In this document: positions 8,982 to 16,621 of the stretch, piece after piece | How the letters are laid out: each line of letters opens with the position of its first letter | How positions within the stretch are numbered: the stretch's first letter is position 1 | Position numbers and translations under genes: made by a program | DNA from: Azospirillum picis | GTDB lineage: Bacteria; Pseudomonadota; Alphaproteobacteria; Azospirillales; Azospirillaceae | Reading direction: 5' to 3' | NCBI RefSeq assembly: GCF_017876115.1 | Contig: NZ_JAGINO010000002.1 | Span: 124,001-188,000, forward strand | DNA length: 64,000 bases | Notes under the pieces: model-generated | What the model was told of the DNA's origin: nothing | Seen by the model: the letters and a program-made list of their open reading frames with translations, nothing else | The model's database searches: none

Positions 8982-10157
8982 CTATGGGGCGAAGACGACA
9001 CGCATGCAGCCGTCCCCCTTCTCCTTGAACAGCCGGTAGCCCTGCGGCCCCTCGTCGAGCGGCAGGCGGTGGGTCATCAGGTAGGACGGGTCCAATTCGC
9101 CCTTTTCGATGTGCTGGAACAGGCGCTCGGCATAGCGCTGGCCGTTCTGCTGTCCCATGCGGAAGGTCAGGGCCTTGTTCATCGCCGCCCCCATCGGGAA
9201 CTTGTCGATCAGACCGCCATAGACCCCGACGATGGAGAGCGTGCCGCCCTTGCGGCAGCTTTCGATCATCTGGCGCAGCACCGCCGGCCGGTCGGTCTGC
9301 AGGCCGATCGCCTGCTTCGCCCGGTCGTAGAGATCCTCCACCGCCCCGGCCGCGCTGTCCGCCTCCATGCCGACGGCGTCGATGCAGACATCGGGGCCGC
9401 GCCCGCCGGTCATCGCCTGCAGGGCGTCGAAGACGTCGACCCTGTTGTAGTCCAGCGTCTCCGCCCCGGCCTTCAACTGTGCCTGACGCAACCGGTCGGG
9501 AAAGCGGTCGATGCCGATCACCCGCTCAGCCCCCAGCAGATAGGCGCTGCGGATCGCCATCTGGCCGACACCGCCACAACCCCAGACCGCCACCACGTCC
9601 CCGGGCCGGATGCCGGCCATGTCGGCCGCCATGTAGCCGGTCGGTACGGCATCCGACACGAAGACCGCCTTCTCGTCGCTCACGCCTTCCGGCACGCGGA
9701 AGGCGTTGAAGTCGGCATAGGGGACGCGGATGTATTCGGCATGGCTGCCGGCATAGCCGCCGAAGGCGTGGCTGTAGCCGAAGATGCCGGCGCCGCAATG
9801 GCCATAAGCCGTGCGGGCGTAGTCGGGGTTCGGGTTGGAGTTGTCGCACAGCGAGCTTTCGCCATGCCGGCAATGGCCGCAATGGCCGCAGCCGATGATC
9901 GACACCGTGATCACGCGGTCGCCGCGGTTGAGGTAGCGGACCTCGGGCCCCTTCTCGACGATCTCCCCCAGGAACTCGTGGCCGATGATGTCGCCGGCGC
10001 GCATGGTCGGAACATAGCCGTCCAGCAGGTGCAGGTCCGACCCGCAGACGGAAGACAGGACCACCTTGACGATGACGTCATGAGGGTTGACGAGCACCGG
10101 GTCGGGCACGCGCTCCACCCGCAGGTCGTTGGTGCCGTTCCAGCAGAGCGCCTTCAT
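8982..10157 (-). CDS. Zinc-dependent alcohol dehydrogenase (MDR family)
   Basis: A 391-residue medium-chain dehydrogenase. The catalytic zinc ligands are C38 (CGSDLH) and H60-E61 (GHEFLGE). The structural zinc is held by C90, C93, C96 and C104. The NAD-binding motif GCGGVG is at 193-198. The insert SNPNPDYARTAYGHCGAGIF and the ending GCMRVVFAP match the glutathione-independent formaldehyde dehydrogenase-like branch (FdhA/Pdh type), which oxidises alcohols or aldehydes with NAD. Substrate cannot be told from sequence. Its start overlaps the end of the upstream SRPBCC gene by 4 bases, so the two are translationally coupled. Confidence 0.9.
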   Translation of the reverse strand: MKALCWNGTNDLRVERVPDPVLVNPHDVIVKVVLSSVCGSDLHLLDGYVPTMRAGDIIGHEFLGEIVEKGPEVRYLNRGDRVITVSIIGCGHCGHCRHGESSLCDNSNPNPDYARTAYGHCGAGIFGYSHAFGGYAGSHAEYIRVPYADFNAFRVPEGVSDEKAVFVSDAVPTGYMAADMAGIRPGDVVAVWGCGGVGQMAIRSAYLLGAERVIGIDRFPDRLRQAQLKAGAETLDYNRVDVFDALQAMTGGRGPDVCIDAVGMEADSAAGAVEDLYDRAKQAIGLQTDRPAVLRQMIESCRKGGTLSIVGVYGGLIDKFPMGAAMNKALTFRMGQQNGQRYAERLFQHIEKGELDPSYLMTHRLPLDEGPQGYRLFKEKGDGCMRVVFAP

Positions 10158-10975
10158 TCCATCGCCTCCCTGGAATCGGTCGGCCGATAGTGGCTGCCAT
10201 GACCATGCGGCTGGCGCGCGATGGTCGACAACTCGCCGGTCTCGATCCGCTGCTTCAGGCGGCGCAGGGTCTCTTCCGCCTGTGACTCCGGCGTCACGCC
10301 GAGGCTGGCTGCGACCGTCTCGGCGGGAACACGGTAGACCAGGGTCAGGCGCACCTCGGTCCCGCGGTCTCCCGGCGCCTGGGCAAGCATCAGCGAGGCA
10401 CGGTGCGGCAGGGGGGTTTCACCCACCGTGTGCCAGGTCAGAAGCCGGTCCTCGTCGATGCGGTCGAGGACGCAACGCCAGTTCAGCCCCGCGCCCGCCG
10501 GCACGTCCGCTCTGGCTGTCCACCGGCTTTCGGTCGCCGACAGCACGTCGACCCGCTCAAGCTGCGGCATCAGCTTGGGAAGGTTCGCGAAGTTTCGCCA
10601 GAACCGGAAGATCTCCCCCGGCTCGGCCGCAATGGTGACCACGGCCTGCGTGCGCTCCGGCACCTGCGAACGCCGGCGCGACGCGGGCGTGCGCCAAGCG
10701 CCGGGATCGCGCGCCGCACGCAGCGGGCCGGCTCCGAAGGGGCGCAGCCCAAGCGCGCCGGCCAGGAACAGTCCGGCGCCACCAAGCGCCAGCATCCTGC
10801 CGCCCCAGCCGGGTTGCCGCAACCCGACGATGCCGAGCGCGGTGCCGCCGACCATCGCGAGCCAGCGGCCCCCGGCTCCGGCCTGCCCAGCGGCATCCGG
10901 CCCGGAACCACCGCGAAAAGACGCCTGCTGCGGCCACCGGCCGTGCCCGGTCAGACTGTTCGACGCCATCGCCAC
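10154..10975 (-). CDS. Membrane-anchored SRPBCC (cyclase/dehydrase-like) protein
   Basis: The 273-residue protein has an N-terminal Gly-rich region with two short hydrophobic stretches (WLAMVGGTALGIVGL and LALGGAGLFLAGALGL). These resemble the DUF2892/YgaP-like membrane segment found fused to SRPBCC domains. The C-terminal half (from about residue 110: AVVTIAAEPGEIFRFWRNFA, NLPKLMPQLERVDVL, then LTWHTV and VRLTLVYRVP) is the START/SRPBCC fold, a hydrophobic ligand pocket. The ligand is unknown. Coupling to the dehydrogenase gene suggests a shared stress or membrane-related role, as inference. Confidence 0.75.
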   Translation of the reverse strand: MAMASNSLTGHGRWPQQASFRGGSGPDAAGQAGAGGRWLAMVGGTALGIVGLRQPGWGGRMLALGGAGLFLAGALGLRPFGAGPLRAARDPGAWRTPASRRRSQVPERTQAVVTIAAEPGEIFRFWRNFANLPKLMPQLERVDVLSATESRWTARADVPAGAGLNWRCVLDRIDEDRLLTWHTVGETPLPHRASLMLAQAPGDRGTEVRLTLVYRVPAETVAASLGVTPESQAEETLRRLKQRIETGELSTIARQPHGHGSHYRPTDSREAME

Positions 10976-11216
10976 TCCTTTCCCGTCTGTCCAAAGCCTG
11001 TCAGCAGAGAACAGCGGGGTTGCGGCTTCGTTGCCGACGTCTCAAGCATTGCCGCCGCGAAGCCGCCGGTCGAGGCCGCCTCCTACGGGCGGATGCCCCG
11101 CGGCTGCCCCCCGACATCGGCTTTCAACGGCCGCTTACCGCGCCCCGACGGCACGGACGGCAACCGGGCGGCATTCCGCCTGTTACGTCATGGAAGGACG
11201 GAGAGGGAGGACGGCC

Positions 11217-11864
11217 GTGCCGTTGCTGAACGCCACACTGGGCATCGCCAATACCGAGAATTACCAACCCGTGGTGATGGAGACCGACCACGGATCGATC
11301 GATGGGCACTTCTATCCTGCGCCGGGCGCCACGCTGGCGGCGCTGTGGGTCGGCGGGGTCGGCGGCGGCTTCGACACGCCGGCGCGCGACCTGTATCCGC
11401 GGCTCTGCCGCGACCTCGCCGCCGATGGCGTGGCCTCGCTGCGCGTGCGCTTCCGCGATTCGCGCGACCTGGAGGCAGCGGTCTATGACGTGCTGTGCGG
11501 ACTGAGCTTCCTCGGCCGCCAGGGCATCCACCATGTGGCGCTGATCGGCCACTCCTTCGGCGGCGCCGTCGTCATCCAGGCGGCCGCGTCCAACCGGGGT
11601 GCGGTGTGCACGGTGGTGGCGCTGGCCACCCAGGGCTACGGCACCGATCCGGTGTGGGACCTCTCCTGCCCGATCCTTCTGATCCACGGCGAGGCGGACG
11701 AGATCCTGCCTCCAAGCTGCTCCATCCACGTCCACCGCAAGGCACGCGAGCCGAAGAAGCTGGTTCTGGTGCCGGGAACCGGCCATGCGCTGGAGGAAGC
11801 CTCCGAGGCGGTCTGCCGGGAAGTCCGCGACTGGCTGAAGGCGACGCTGATGCGGGAACGGTAA
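11217..11864 (+). CDS. Alpha/beta hydrolase (dienelactone hydrolase-like)
   Basis: A 215-residue serine hydrolase. The nucleophile elbow is GHSFGG, followed by CPILLIHGEADEILPP (acid) and VPGTGHALEE (His). The N-terminal strand pair LAALWVGGVGGGFDTPA supplies the oxyanion region. GTG at 11217 is chosen because GAGGGAGG sits seven bases ahead. An in-frame ATG at 11190 would add nine residues. The substrate is unknown. The gene is divergent from the SRPBCC gene and convergent with the anti-sigma gene. Confidence 0.8.
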   Translation: MPLLNATLGIANTENYQPVVMETDHGSIDGHFYPAPGATLAALWVGGVGGGFDTPARDLYPRLCRDLAADGVASLRVRFRDSRDLEAAVYDVLCGLSFLGRQGIHHVALIGHSFGGAVVIQAAASNRGAVCTVVALATQGYGTDPVWDLSCPILLIHGEADEILPPSCSIHVHRKAREPKKLVLVPGTGHALEEASEAVCREVRDWLKATLMRER

Positions 11865-11895
11865 AGGGGGGCCTGAGCCCCCCTGAACACCGCCT

Positions 11896-12837
11896 TCAAC
11901 TATCCTTCGGCTTCTGCGTATCGCTGATCGGCTGCACGCCGGCAGGCTGGTCCTGCTGCTGCGGCTGGGGAGGCTGCTGCTGTTGCTGTTGTTCGGGCGG
12001 CTGCTCACGGCGCGGCGGGCCGGCCTTCACGTCGTTGTAGACGGCCTTGGCGATCTCCAGCAGCTCTTCCTTCGACAGCCGGCCGGCCAGCGCGTAGGCC
12101 AGCGGCCCCTCGACCCAGTAGAAGGTGGCGACGTCACCGTTCTGCGTGAAGCTGAAGTTGGACTGGTTGCCCCCCTGCGGCGCACCGACGAACAGGGTGA
12201 TCCGCTTGTTGGCGTCGTTGGCGTACATGTACTGCGCACCGGCTCCGAGGTCGGTGGGCAGGGAACGGCCGCCGATCAGACGATAGCCGACACGGCCAAG
12301 GTCGGGGCCGAACACGTCACGCCCCATGCGCTTGGACAGCCAGCCGTTCAGCTCGTCCTGGTTGTCGGCACCGAGTTCGACCTGGAAGCGCTCGTCGGAG
12401 GTATAGAAGCGGTGGGCCTGCGTGGCTTCCTGGGCGAAGGTGGCCAGGGTCTGGCGCTGCTGGGCGATCGGGGCGGTGGCCTGCTGCTCCGCGCCATGGC
12501 CCATCCAGCCGCCAGCCGCACCGGCGACCACCAGCATGACCGCGGCGGCGAAGCGAACCAGCGGCCGGGCATGCCAGGCCGGCCGATTGTCGTTGAAGGC
12601 GACGCGGCCCTTCAGCCTGTCGGTCAAATCCTGGACGGCATCGCCAGGCGGTTCCCGCAGCACCGAATCGAACATCTCGTGCAGCAGCAGCGCTTGGGCG
12701 CGGTAATCCTCCGCCCGGCGCGCCGCGTCCGAATCCTCGGCCAGCCACCGTTCCACCACCAGACGGCGGTTCCCATCCAACTGTCCGTCCACGTAGGCGT
12801 GGAGCTCGTCCTCTGTGACCCGATGCGCATTCATCAC
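11896..12837 (-). CDS. Membrane anti-sigma factor
   Basis: A 313-residue protein with the N-terminal helix set of anti-sigma factors (VTEDELHAYVDGQLDGNRRL, then VVERWLAEDSDAARRAEDY). One membrane helix lies at about 92-112 and the C-terminal sensor domain is periplasmic (YRLIGGRSLPTDLG, AQYMYANDANKRITLFVG). It ends in a Pro/Gln-rich tail with a run of six glutamines. It should hold the ECF sigma factor encoded just upstream at the membrane until a signal arrives. The 4-base overlap with that gene supports paired synthesis. No zinc-binding HxxxCxxC motif is visible, so it is not a ZAS-type redox sensor. Confidence 0.85.
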   Translation of the reverse strand: MMNAHRVTEDELHAYVDGQLDGNRRLVVERWLAEDSDAARRAEDYRAQALLLHEMFDSVLREPPGDAVQDLTDRLKGRVAFNDNRPAWHARPLVRFAAAVMLVVAGAAGGWMGHGAEQQATAPIAQQRQTLATFAQEATQAHRFYTSDERFQVELGADNQDELNGWLSKRMGRDVFGPDLGRVGYRLIGGRSLPTDLGAGAQYMYANDANKRITLFVGAPQGGNQSNFSFTQNGDVATFYWVEGPLAYALAGRLSKEELLEIAKAVYNDVKAGPPRREQPPEQQQQQQPPQPQQQDQPAGVQPISDTQKPKDS

Positions 12838-13343
12838 TTCACCCGCCGGAGGGTGACGCCACCCTCGTTCGCCAGTTTCGCCCGCACCGCCTCGCGCGCC
12901 CGCGACAGGCGCGACATGACGGTTCCGATCGGCACGCCGAGCATGTCGGCGACCTCGTCGTACTTCAGGCCTTCCAGCGCCACCAGAAGCAGCACCTTGC
13001 GCTGTTCCTCAGGCAGTTCGTCGACCGCGCGCATCATTTCGCGCAGTTCCACTCGCTCTTCCTGCCGGGCCGGGGTGACCAGCTTGGACTCGACATCCTC
13101 GACGTCGACCTCCTGCGGCCGGGCGGCCTTGGAACGGACCTGATTGACGTGGACGTTGTGCAGGATGGTGAAAAGCCATGCCCGCAGGTTCGTCCCCGCC
13201 TGGAAGCTGTCGGCACGCGCCACCGCGCGCGTCAGCGCCTCCTGCACCAGATCCTCTGCATCCGCACCATTGCGCAGCAAGGCACGCGCGTAGCGCCGCA
13301 AGGACGCGATGTGGACTTCCAGATCGACCCCGAATTTGCTCAA
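12834..13343 (-). CDS. ECF (RpoE-type) RNA polymerase sigma factor
   Basis: A 169-residue sigma factor with only regions 2 and 4. Region 2 has LRRYARALLRNGADAEDLVQ and LRAWLFTILHNVHVNQVRS. Region 4 has LPEEQRKVLLLVALEGLKYD and VADMLGVPIGTVMSRLSRAR, a helix-turn-helix for the -35 element. It directs RNA polymerase to stress promoters and is paired with the membrane anti-sigma factor that overlaps its 3' end by four bases. An EcfG/RpoE-like promoter lies about 160 bases upstream, consistent with autoregulation. Confidence 0.9.
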   Translation of the reverse strand: MSKFGVDLEVHIASLRRYARALLRNGADAEDLVQEALTRAVARADSFQAGTNLRAWLFTILHNVHVNQVRSKAARPQEVDVEDVESKLVTPARQEERVELREMMRAVDELPEEQRKVLLLVALEGLKYDEVADMLGVPIGTVMSRLSRAREAVRAKLANEGGVTLRRVK

Positions 13344-13705
13344 CCGCGCACCCGATCATTGCGATCACGCCACGACTCACGCCATGGCCTCCCCCTACGG
13401 CCGGCAGGCCGGACGGGACGACGCGACGCCGCATTTCCAGGGCCGGGCCGGCTCATCCGGCCTGATGGCCGAAAGTGGAGACCCGATGCATATGGGTGCG
13501 AACGCGCGCCGCGCATCCTTTATTCCAGACTTTCCGTCCCATGCAGCAAAATTTATGCGACACCGCCAAGCTTGTGCCGAAAAGGCTTCAACCGGCCTTC
13601 CGGCATCAGGCCGGGACGTGCGGCAGCCTGCCAGCGACAGCGGCCCAGGCGGGCGCGACGGCCAAGGCGCCTTCGATCATCCAGGGGGAGTCGATGGGGA
13701 GGGTT
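13344..13705. other. Leader region of the ECF sigma gene, up to the prophage
   Basis: These 362 bases contain no supported gene. They hold the candidate ECF promoter described separately. Before integration this DNA directly followed the 3' end of the tRNA gene now at the far end of the prophage. Confidence 0.5.
13501..13526 (-). promoter_or_regulatory. Candidate ECF/EcfG-type promoter of the sigma/anti-sigma operon
   Basis: On the - strand the sequence reads GGAAT, 17 bases, CGTT. This matches the ECF consensus GGAAC-N16/17-CGTT with one change. The position upstream of an ECF sigma gene is where an autoregulatory promoter would be expected. Confidence 0.4.
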
Positions 13706-13753
13706 TGGTGGGCCCGGCCGGATTCGAACCGACGACAACACCGTTATGAGCGG
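13706..13753. repeat. attL: 48-bp copy of the tRNA 3' end
   Basis: Identical to 57180-57227 and including the TGG (CCA) end, T arm and part of the anticodon arm of the tRNA. It is the fragment displaced by integration and is not a functional tRNA. One base later the sequence again matches the tRNA for eight bases (CGCGTTCT), so the phage copy probably extends a little beyond the exact repeat. Confidence 0.92.
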
Positions 13754-13846
13754 GCGCGTTCTGGCCGAACAATGGCGGATTTCCTGGGTTTTTTGAGCGT
13801 GCCGTGTGCTGCGGCAGTTGTTGCGAAGCAACGGGTTTCCACGCCC

Positions 13847-13868
13847 TGCTTTCCCATTGCTTTCCCAT
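13847..13868 (+). repeat. Left arm repeats, two copies of GCTTTCCCAT
   Basis: Two direct copies spaced 11 bases start to start, 94 bases inside attL. The same 22-base block occurs just inside attR, with a third copy there. Repeats flanking both sides of the core are expected of arm-type integrase-binding sites. Confidence 0.6.
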
Positions 13869-13881
13869 ACCTTCGGCAGGG

Positions 13882-14145
13882 TCAGGGGGCAGCCCATGCC
13901 TCCCACGCCGCCACCCGCTGCCGGAGAAGGTCGACGTAGCCGACAAGGGCATCCCGCCCCACCGGATCGAGGCAGGCGACCGAAGCTACTCCGGGCACCG
14001 TGAAAATCCGGCCGGGCGGCGGGACTGGTACCGTCATCTCGGGCGGCGGGACCGCACGCTGGATCACCGGCACCTTAACGACAGTCGGGTCTGAGGCGCA
14101 GCCGACCAACAGCAGCGCTACAATCAGCGGGGCAAGGCGAGCCAT
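13882..14145 (-). CDS. Rz1-like outer-membrane spanin lipoprotein
   Basis: An 87-residue lipoprotein. MARLAPLIVALLLVGCASD has a clear lipobox (LVGC), followed by a Pro-rich segment (RAVPPPEMTVPVPPPGR) typical of o-spanins. With the i-spanin it would bridge inner and outer membranes and disrupt the outer membrane at lysis. Its start lies inside the 3' end of the i-spanin gene in another frame (22-base overlap), as in many Rz/Rz1 pairs. It is the last gene of the late operon. Confidence 0.75.
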   Translation of the reverse strand: MARLAPLIVALLLVGCASDPTVVKVPVIQRAVPPPEMTVPVPPPGRIFTVPGVASVACLDPVGRDALVGYVDLLRQRVAAWEAWAAP

Positions 14146-14447
14146 GCATTCAGCTCCTCGACATTGGTGATGTTAGGCTTCGGGCGAGGCGTAAGCGCCT
14201 TCAGCGCCCGCACCTCGGCTGCCGACTGAAAAGCGGCTGCCTTCTCTTGCCAATCCATGACGGCGTCGTTCTGGATGCGGACCGCACTCTCTAATGTGTC
14301 GGCGCGCACCCGCTCGTCAGCGAGGTCGGACCGCGTCAGCCATAGGGACACGCCCAGCGCGCCCACCACGACCATCAGCAGCCCGCCCAGCACCAGGGCG
14401 GCGACACCGCCGGCCCGAGTGCCGAGGAAGGTTAGAATGCCGGTCAT
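14124..14447 (-). CDS. Rz-like inner-membrane spanin
   Basis: A 107-residue protein with one N-terminal membrane helix (GGVAALVLGGLLMVVVGALG) and a helical periplasmic part (LADERVRADTLESAVRIQND). This is the layout of an i-spanin that pairs with the Rz1-like lipoprotein. It overlaps the preceding small membrane gene by four bases and the next gene by 22. Confidence 0.7.
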   Translation of the reverse strand: MTGILTFLGTRAGGVAALVLGGLLMVVVGALGVSLWLTRSDLADERVRADTLESAVRIQNDAVMDWQEKAAAFQSAAEVRALKALTPRPKPNITNVEELNAWLALPR

Positions 14448-14647
14448 GCCGCCTGTCGCCGGTCAGGGATGGCAGCGATGATGCCGGTCAGCACATAGCC
14501 GGTCACCTCCAGCCAGAGAGACACATCCTCCGGCGTGTAGTGCCCCAGGATACGGGACAGGATGGCCCCGACCGCAAGGCGGGTGGACGGCTCACTGAGA
14601 CGGGTCGCGACATAGGCCGCCGCAGCGCGCCAGTCAAATGCGGACAT
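14444..14647 (-). CDS. Small membrane protein of the lysis cassette, possible holin
   Basis: A 67-residue protein, MSAFDWRAAAAYVATRLSEP, with hydrophobic LEVTGYVLTGIIAAIP near the C-terminus. It sits between the endolysin and spanin genes, where a holin would be expected. An AGGAGG ribosome site lies just upstream of the ATG at 14647. Holin function is inferred from place and size only. Two other membrane proteins upstream are equally possible holins. Confidence 0.6.
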   Translation of the reverse strand: MSAFDWRAAAAYVATRLSEPSTRLAVGAILSRILGHYTPEDVSLWLEVTGYVLTGIIAAIPDRRQAA

Positions 14648-14733
14648 GATGCCTCCTTCCAGGCATAAGAAAAGCCGCTCGGGGATGCCGGCGGCCAAAC
14701 GGTCGTCAGAGGTGTAGACGCGGAGTCTGGGCG

Positions 14734-15159
14734 CTACTTCAGCTCCAGGCGGAAGAAGCGGTGGTTGCCGATCACGGCCACCGGCTTCTTGCCCCCCGAC
14801 CAAGCCGGAGCCACCCCGGTGGTGTGGTAGTGGTCGGCCCCGTTGGTGATGTCCACCAGCTGGCCGGCAAGAAGAGCGTCGGCCAGCTCCAGCGCCGCCC
14901 GATAGCTTGAGTCACGGTCGGTCACCGCCAGCAGCTTGCCCCTGTTCGGATCGTCCGGCAGCCAGCAGGAAAACTGATAGGGCTTCAGGCACACCGCCGC
15001 CGGGGAGTTGCCCCACCAACGCGGGTTGCGCGCCCGGTTCTGGATGACGCAGGCGACAGCGGCCATGCCGTTGCGACCTTCACCGCGCGCTTCACCCCAC
15101 AGGGTGCGGGCAACCACCTCACGGGCCGGCATCATGGGGAGCTGGGCAGATTGGGTCAT
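14734..15159 (-). CDS. Endolysin, SleB-like cell wall hydrolase
   Basis: A 141-residue protein of the Hydrolase_2/SleB family (lytic transglycosylase fold). WGEARGEGRNGMAAVACVIQ (residues 21-40) carries the catalytic Glu23. QFSCW and the GADHYHTTGVAPAW segment are further family marks. There is no signal peptide, so export depends on a holin. The start at 15159 has AAGGAA upstream. The open frame extends further but that part is out of character. Confidence 0.85.
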   Translation of the reverse strand: MTQSAQLPMMPAREVVARTLWGEARGEGRNGMAAVACVIQNRARNPRWWGNSPAAVCLKPYQFSCWLPDDPNRGKLLAVTDRDSSYRAALELADALLAGQLVDITNGADHYHTTGVAPAWSGGKKPVAVIGNHRFFRLELK

Positions 15160-15172
15160 GGTCGAGTTCCTT

Positions 15173-15334
15173 CTACTTGGAGGACTGGCCGAGCCGGAGG
15201 AAGCCGGCCGACATGCCGCGGGACGCGGCCAGGACAAGACGAGCAAGGGCGAGGCGGGCAAGCTCTTCGTCGCCACCGCACTCCGCCAGCACGCGCGCGG
15301 CGAGCTGCTGCGCGGCATCAGGCGGCGGAGGCAT
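15173..15334 (-). CDS. Very small hypothetical protein
   Basis: A 53-residue acidic then basic peptide, MPPPPDAAQQLAARVLAECG continuing with GDEELARLALARLVL. It overlaps the upstream membrane gene by 17 bases and ends 14 bases before the endolysin. It is accepted because it fills an otherwise empty slot in a tightly packed operon. No function can be assigned. Confidence 0.45.
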   Translation of the reverse strand: MPPPPDAAQQLAARVLAECGGDEELARLALARLVLAASRGMSAGFLRLGQSSK

Positions 15335-15836
15335 GGTCCACCCCGACGGGCGGGATATGAGCGGCCATGGCGCGGAGGGCCGTGACGTCCAGCCCGGCAG
15401 CGGCGAGTTGTTCGACCAGAGCCGCGATGATCCGGCTCTTCTCTTCGTCCCGATGCTCCAGCCCAACGACCTGCGTTTCCAGCAGATCGACCTTGCGAGC
15501 GAGCGAGACGTTTTCGGCGCGCAATCGCTCTTCGCGCCGCGTCGCGCCGCCTCGTACCGTAGCGTAGGCGTCGGCAAGCGGCCGGGCGGCACGCGGCAGC
15601 GCCTGCACCACGGTGATGAGGACAAGCACGACGGCGGCCAGAGCGGCGAGGAAGGCGACGCCCAACACCAGCTCCAGCGCTACGACCGCAGCTCCGCCGC
15701 GCTCCAGCAGATCAAGGAATCGCTCAATCTGCCCGGCTAACTGGTCAATGGGCGGCGGGTCTGTCGCCGCCATGGCCGCGCCACAGGTCACCAGCACCGA
15801 GCCGGTATAGGTAACTGCCCGAAAAGTGTTCACCAT
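15318..15836 (-). CDS. Phage membrane protein with coiled-coil tail
   Basis: The 172-residue protein has a signal-like N-terminus (VLVTCGAAMAATDPPP), a strong membrane helix (GVAFLAALAAVVLVLITVVQ) and a C-terminal coiled coil (RREERLRAENVSLARKVDLL, then ETQVVGLEHRDEEKSRI). It lies in the lysis region and could be a holin or antiholin partner, but no family match is certain. A GTG at 15833 fits the GGAGG ribosome site better than the ATG at 15836. Confidence 0.65.
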   Translation of the reverse strand: MVNTFRAVTYTGSVLVTCGAAMAATDPPPIDQLAGQIERFLDLLERGGAAVVALELVLGVAFLAALAAVVLVLITVVQALPRAARPLADAYATVRGGATRREERLRAENVSLARKVDLLETQVVGLEHRDEEKSRIIAALVEQLAAAGLDVTALRAMAAHIPPVGVDHASAA

Positions 15837-15929
15837 GCCCTCCGCGCATGAAAAAGGCGCCTCATGGGCGCCGGATCGGTCAGGGATTAGAGCGTTGCCG
15901 CATGGCCAGCCGTAGCGGCAGGCTTGCAG

Positions 15930-16475
15930 TTAGACAGTCAGAACGATACCGAGCGCGGCGCCAAAGCCGGCACCGGTCAGCAGCTCGCCCCATTCGGTTG
16001 GCCGCGTGAGACGCCAGGGCAGCGCCGGGAGCTTGGTGCCGAGCAGGTAGGCCAGCGGCATGGAGAGGCCGGCCAGCGGCAGCCACAGCGCCGCGGGATG
16101 GTCGGGGGTCAGCGGCAGGGCGATCAGGGCCTTGCGGGCGATGCCAACGGCCGCCAGATAGCCCAGCTTTTCGAGGAGAGGGACGCAGGCGGTCCAGCTG
16201 TTGGGATAGTCGGCGGGCGTCTCGCTCAGGTTCTGCCCGACGCCGTGCGGCAGCCACGCCATCCCGGCATAAGCAGCTGCACCGGCCAGCACCGCCGTCC
16301 ATAGCCCTGCCGGGTTCGGCGGAGCCGGGATGGCAAAGACGATGGCGCCGACCGGCACCGCCCAGAAGAGCACGCGCGCGCCAGTTGTGCCAATCCAGGA
16401 ATGGTCTTGTCCACGCTCACGATGGGCGCAGGCCAGGATCAGGGCGGACACAGCCGCCCAGGCAATGGGGGACAT
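15930..16475 (-). CDS. Phage multi-pass membrane protein, function unknown
   Basis: A 181-residue protein with about four hydrophobic stretches, for example VLFWAVPVGAIVFAIPAPP, LWTAVLAGAAAYAGMAWLP and LLTGAGFGAALGIVLTV. AAGGAG precedes the ATG. It opens the lysis segment of the late operon after the interruption by the methyltransferase gene. A role in lysis or in superinfection exclusion is possible, but nothing specific is visible. Confidence 0.65.
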   Translation of the reverse strand: MSPIAWAAVSALILACAHRERGQDHSWIGTTGARVLFWAVPVGAIVFAIPAPPNPAGLWTAVLAGAAAYAGMAWLPHGVGQNLSETPADYPNSWTACVPLLEKLGYLAAVGIARKALIALPLTPDHPAALWLPLAGLSMPLAYLLGTKLPALPWRLTRPTEWGELLTGAGFGAALGIVLTV

Positions 16476-16621
16476 GGTGGCTCCTTGGGGAGATACGAAG
16501 CGGGGGATATCGGCTTACTTGCGGGGGTGCTGGCGAGAGATTGACTCACCCCATCAGGAGACATAGAGAGGGGCCGCTGATCGCACCCCTTTCAAGCCGC
16601 TCGCGGCAAATTGAGGCAAGC

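Noticed and set aside
13706..13753. A second tRNA gene
   Set aside because: Only the 3' 48 bases are present. There is no acceptor 5' strand or D arm, so it is the attL fragment.
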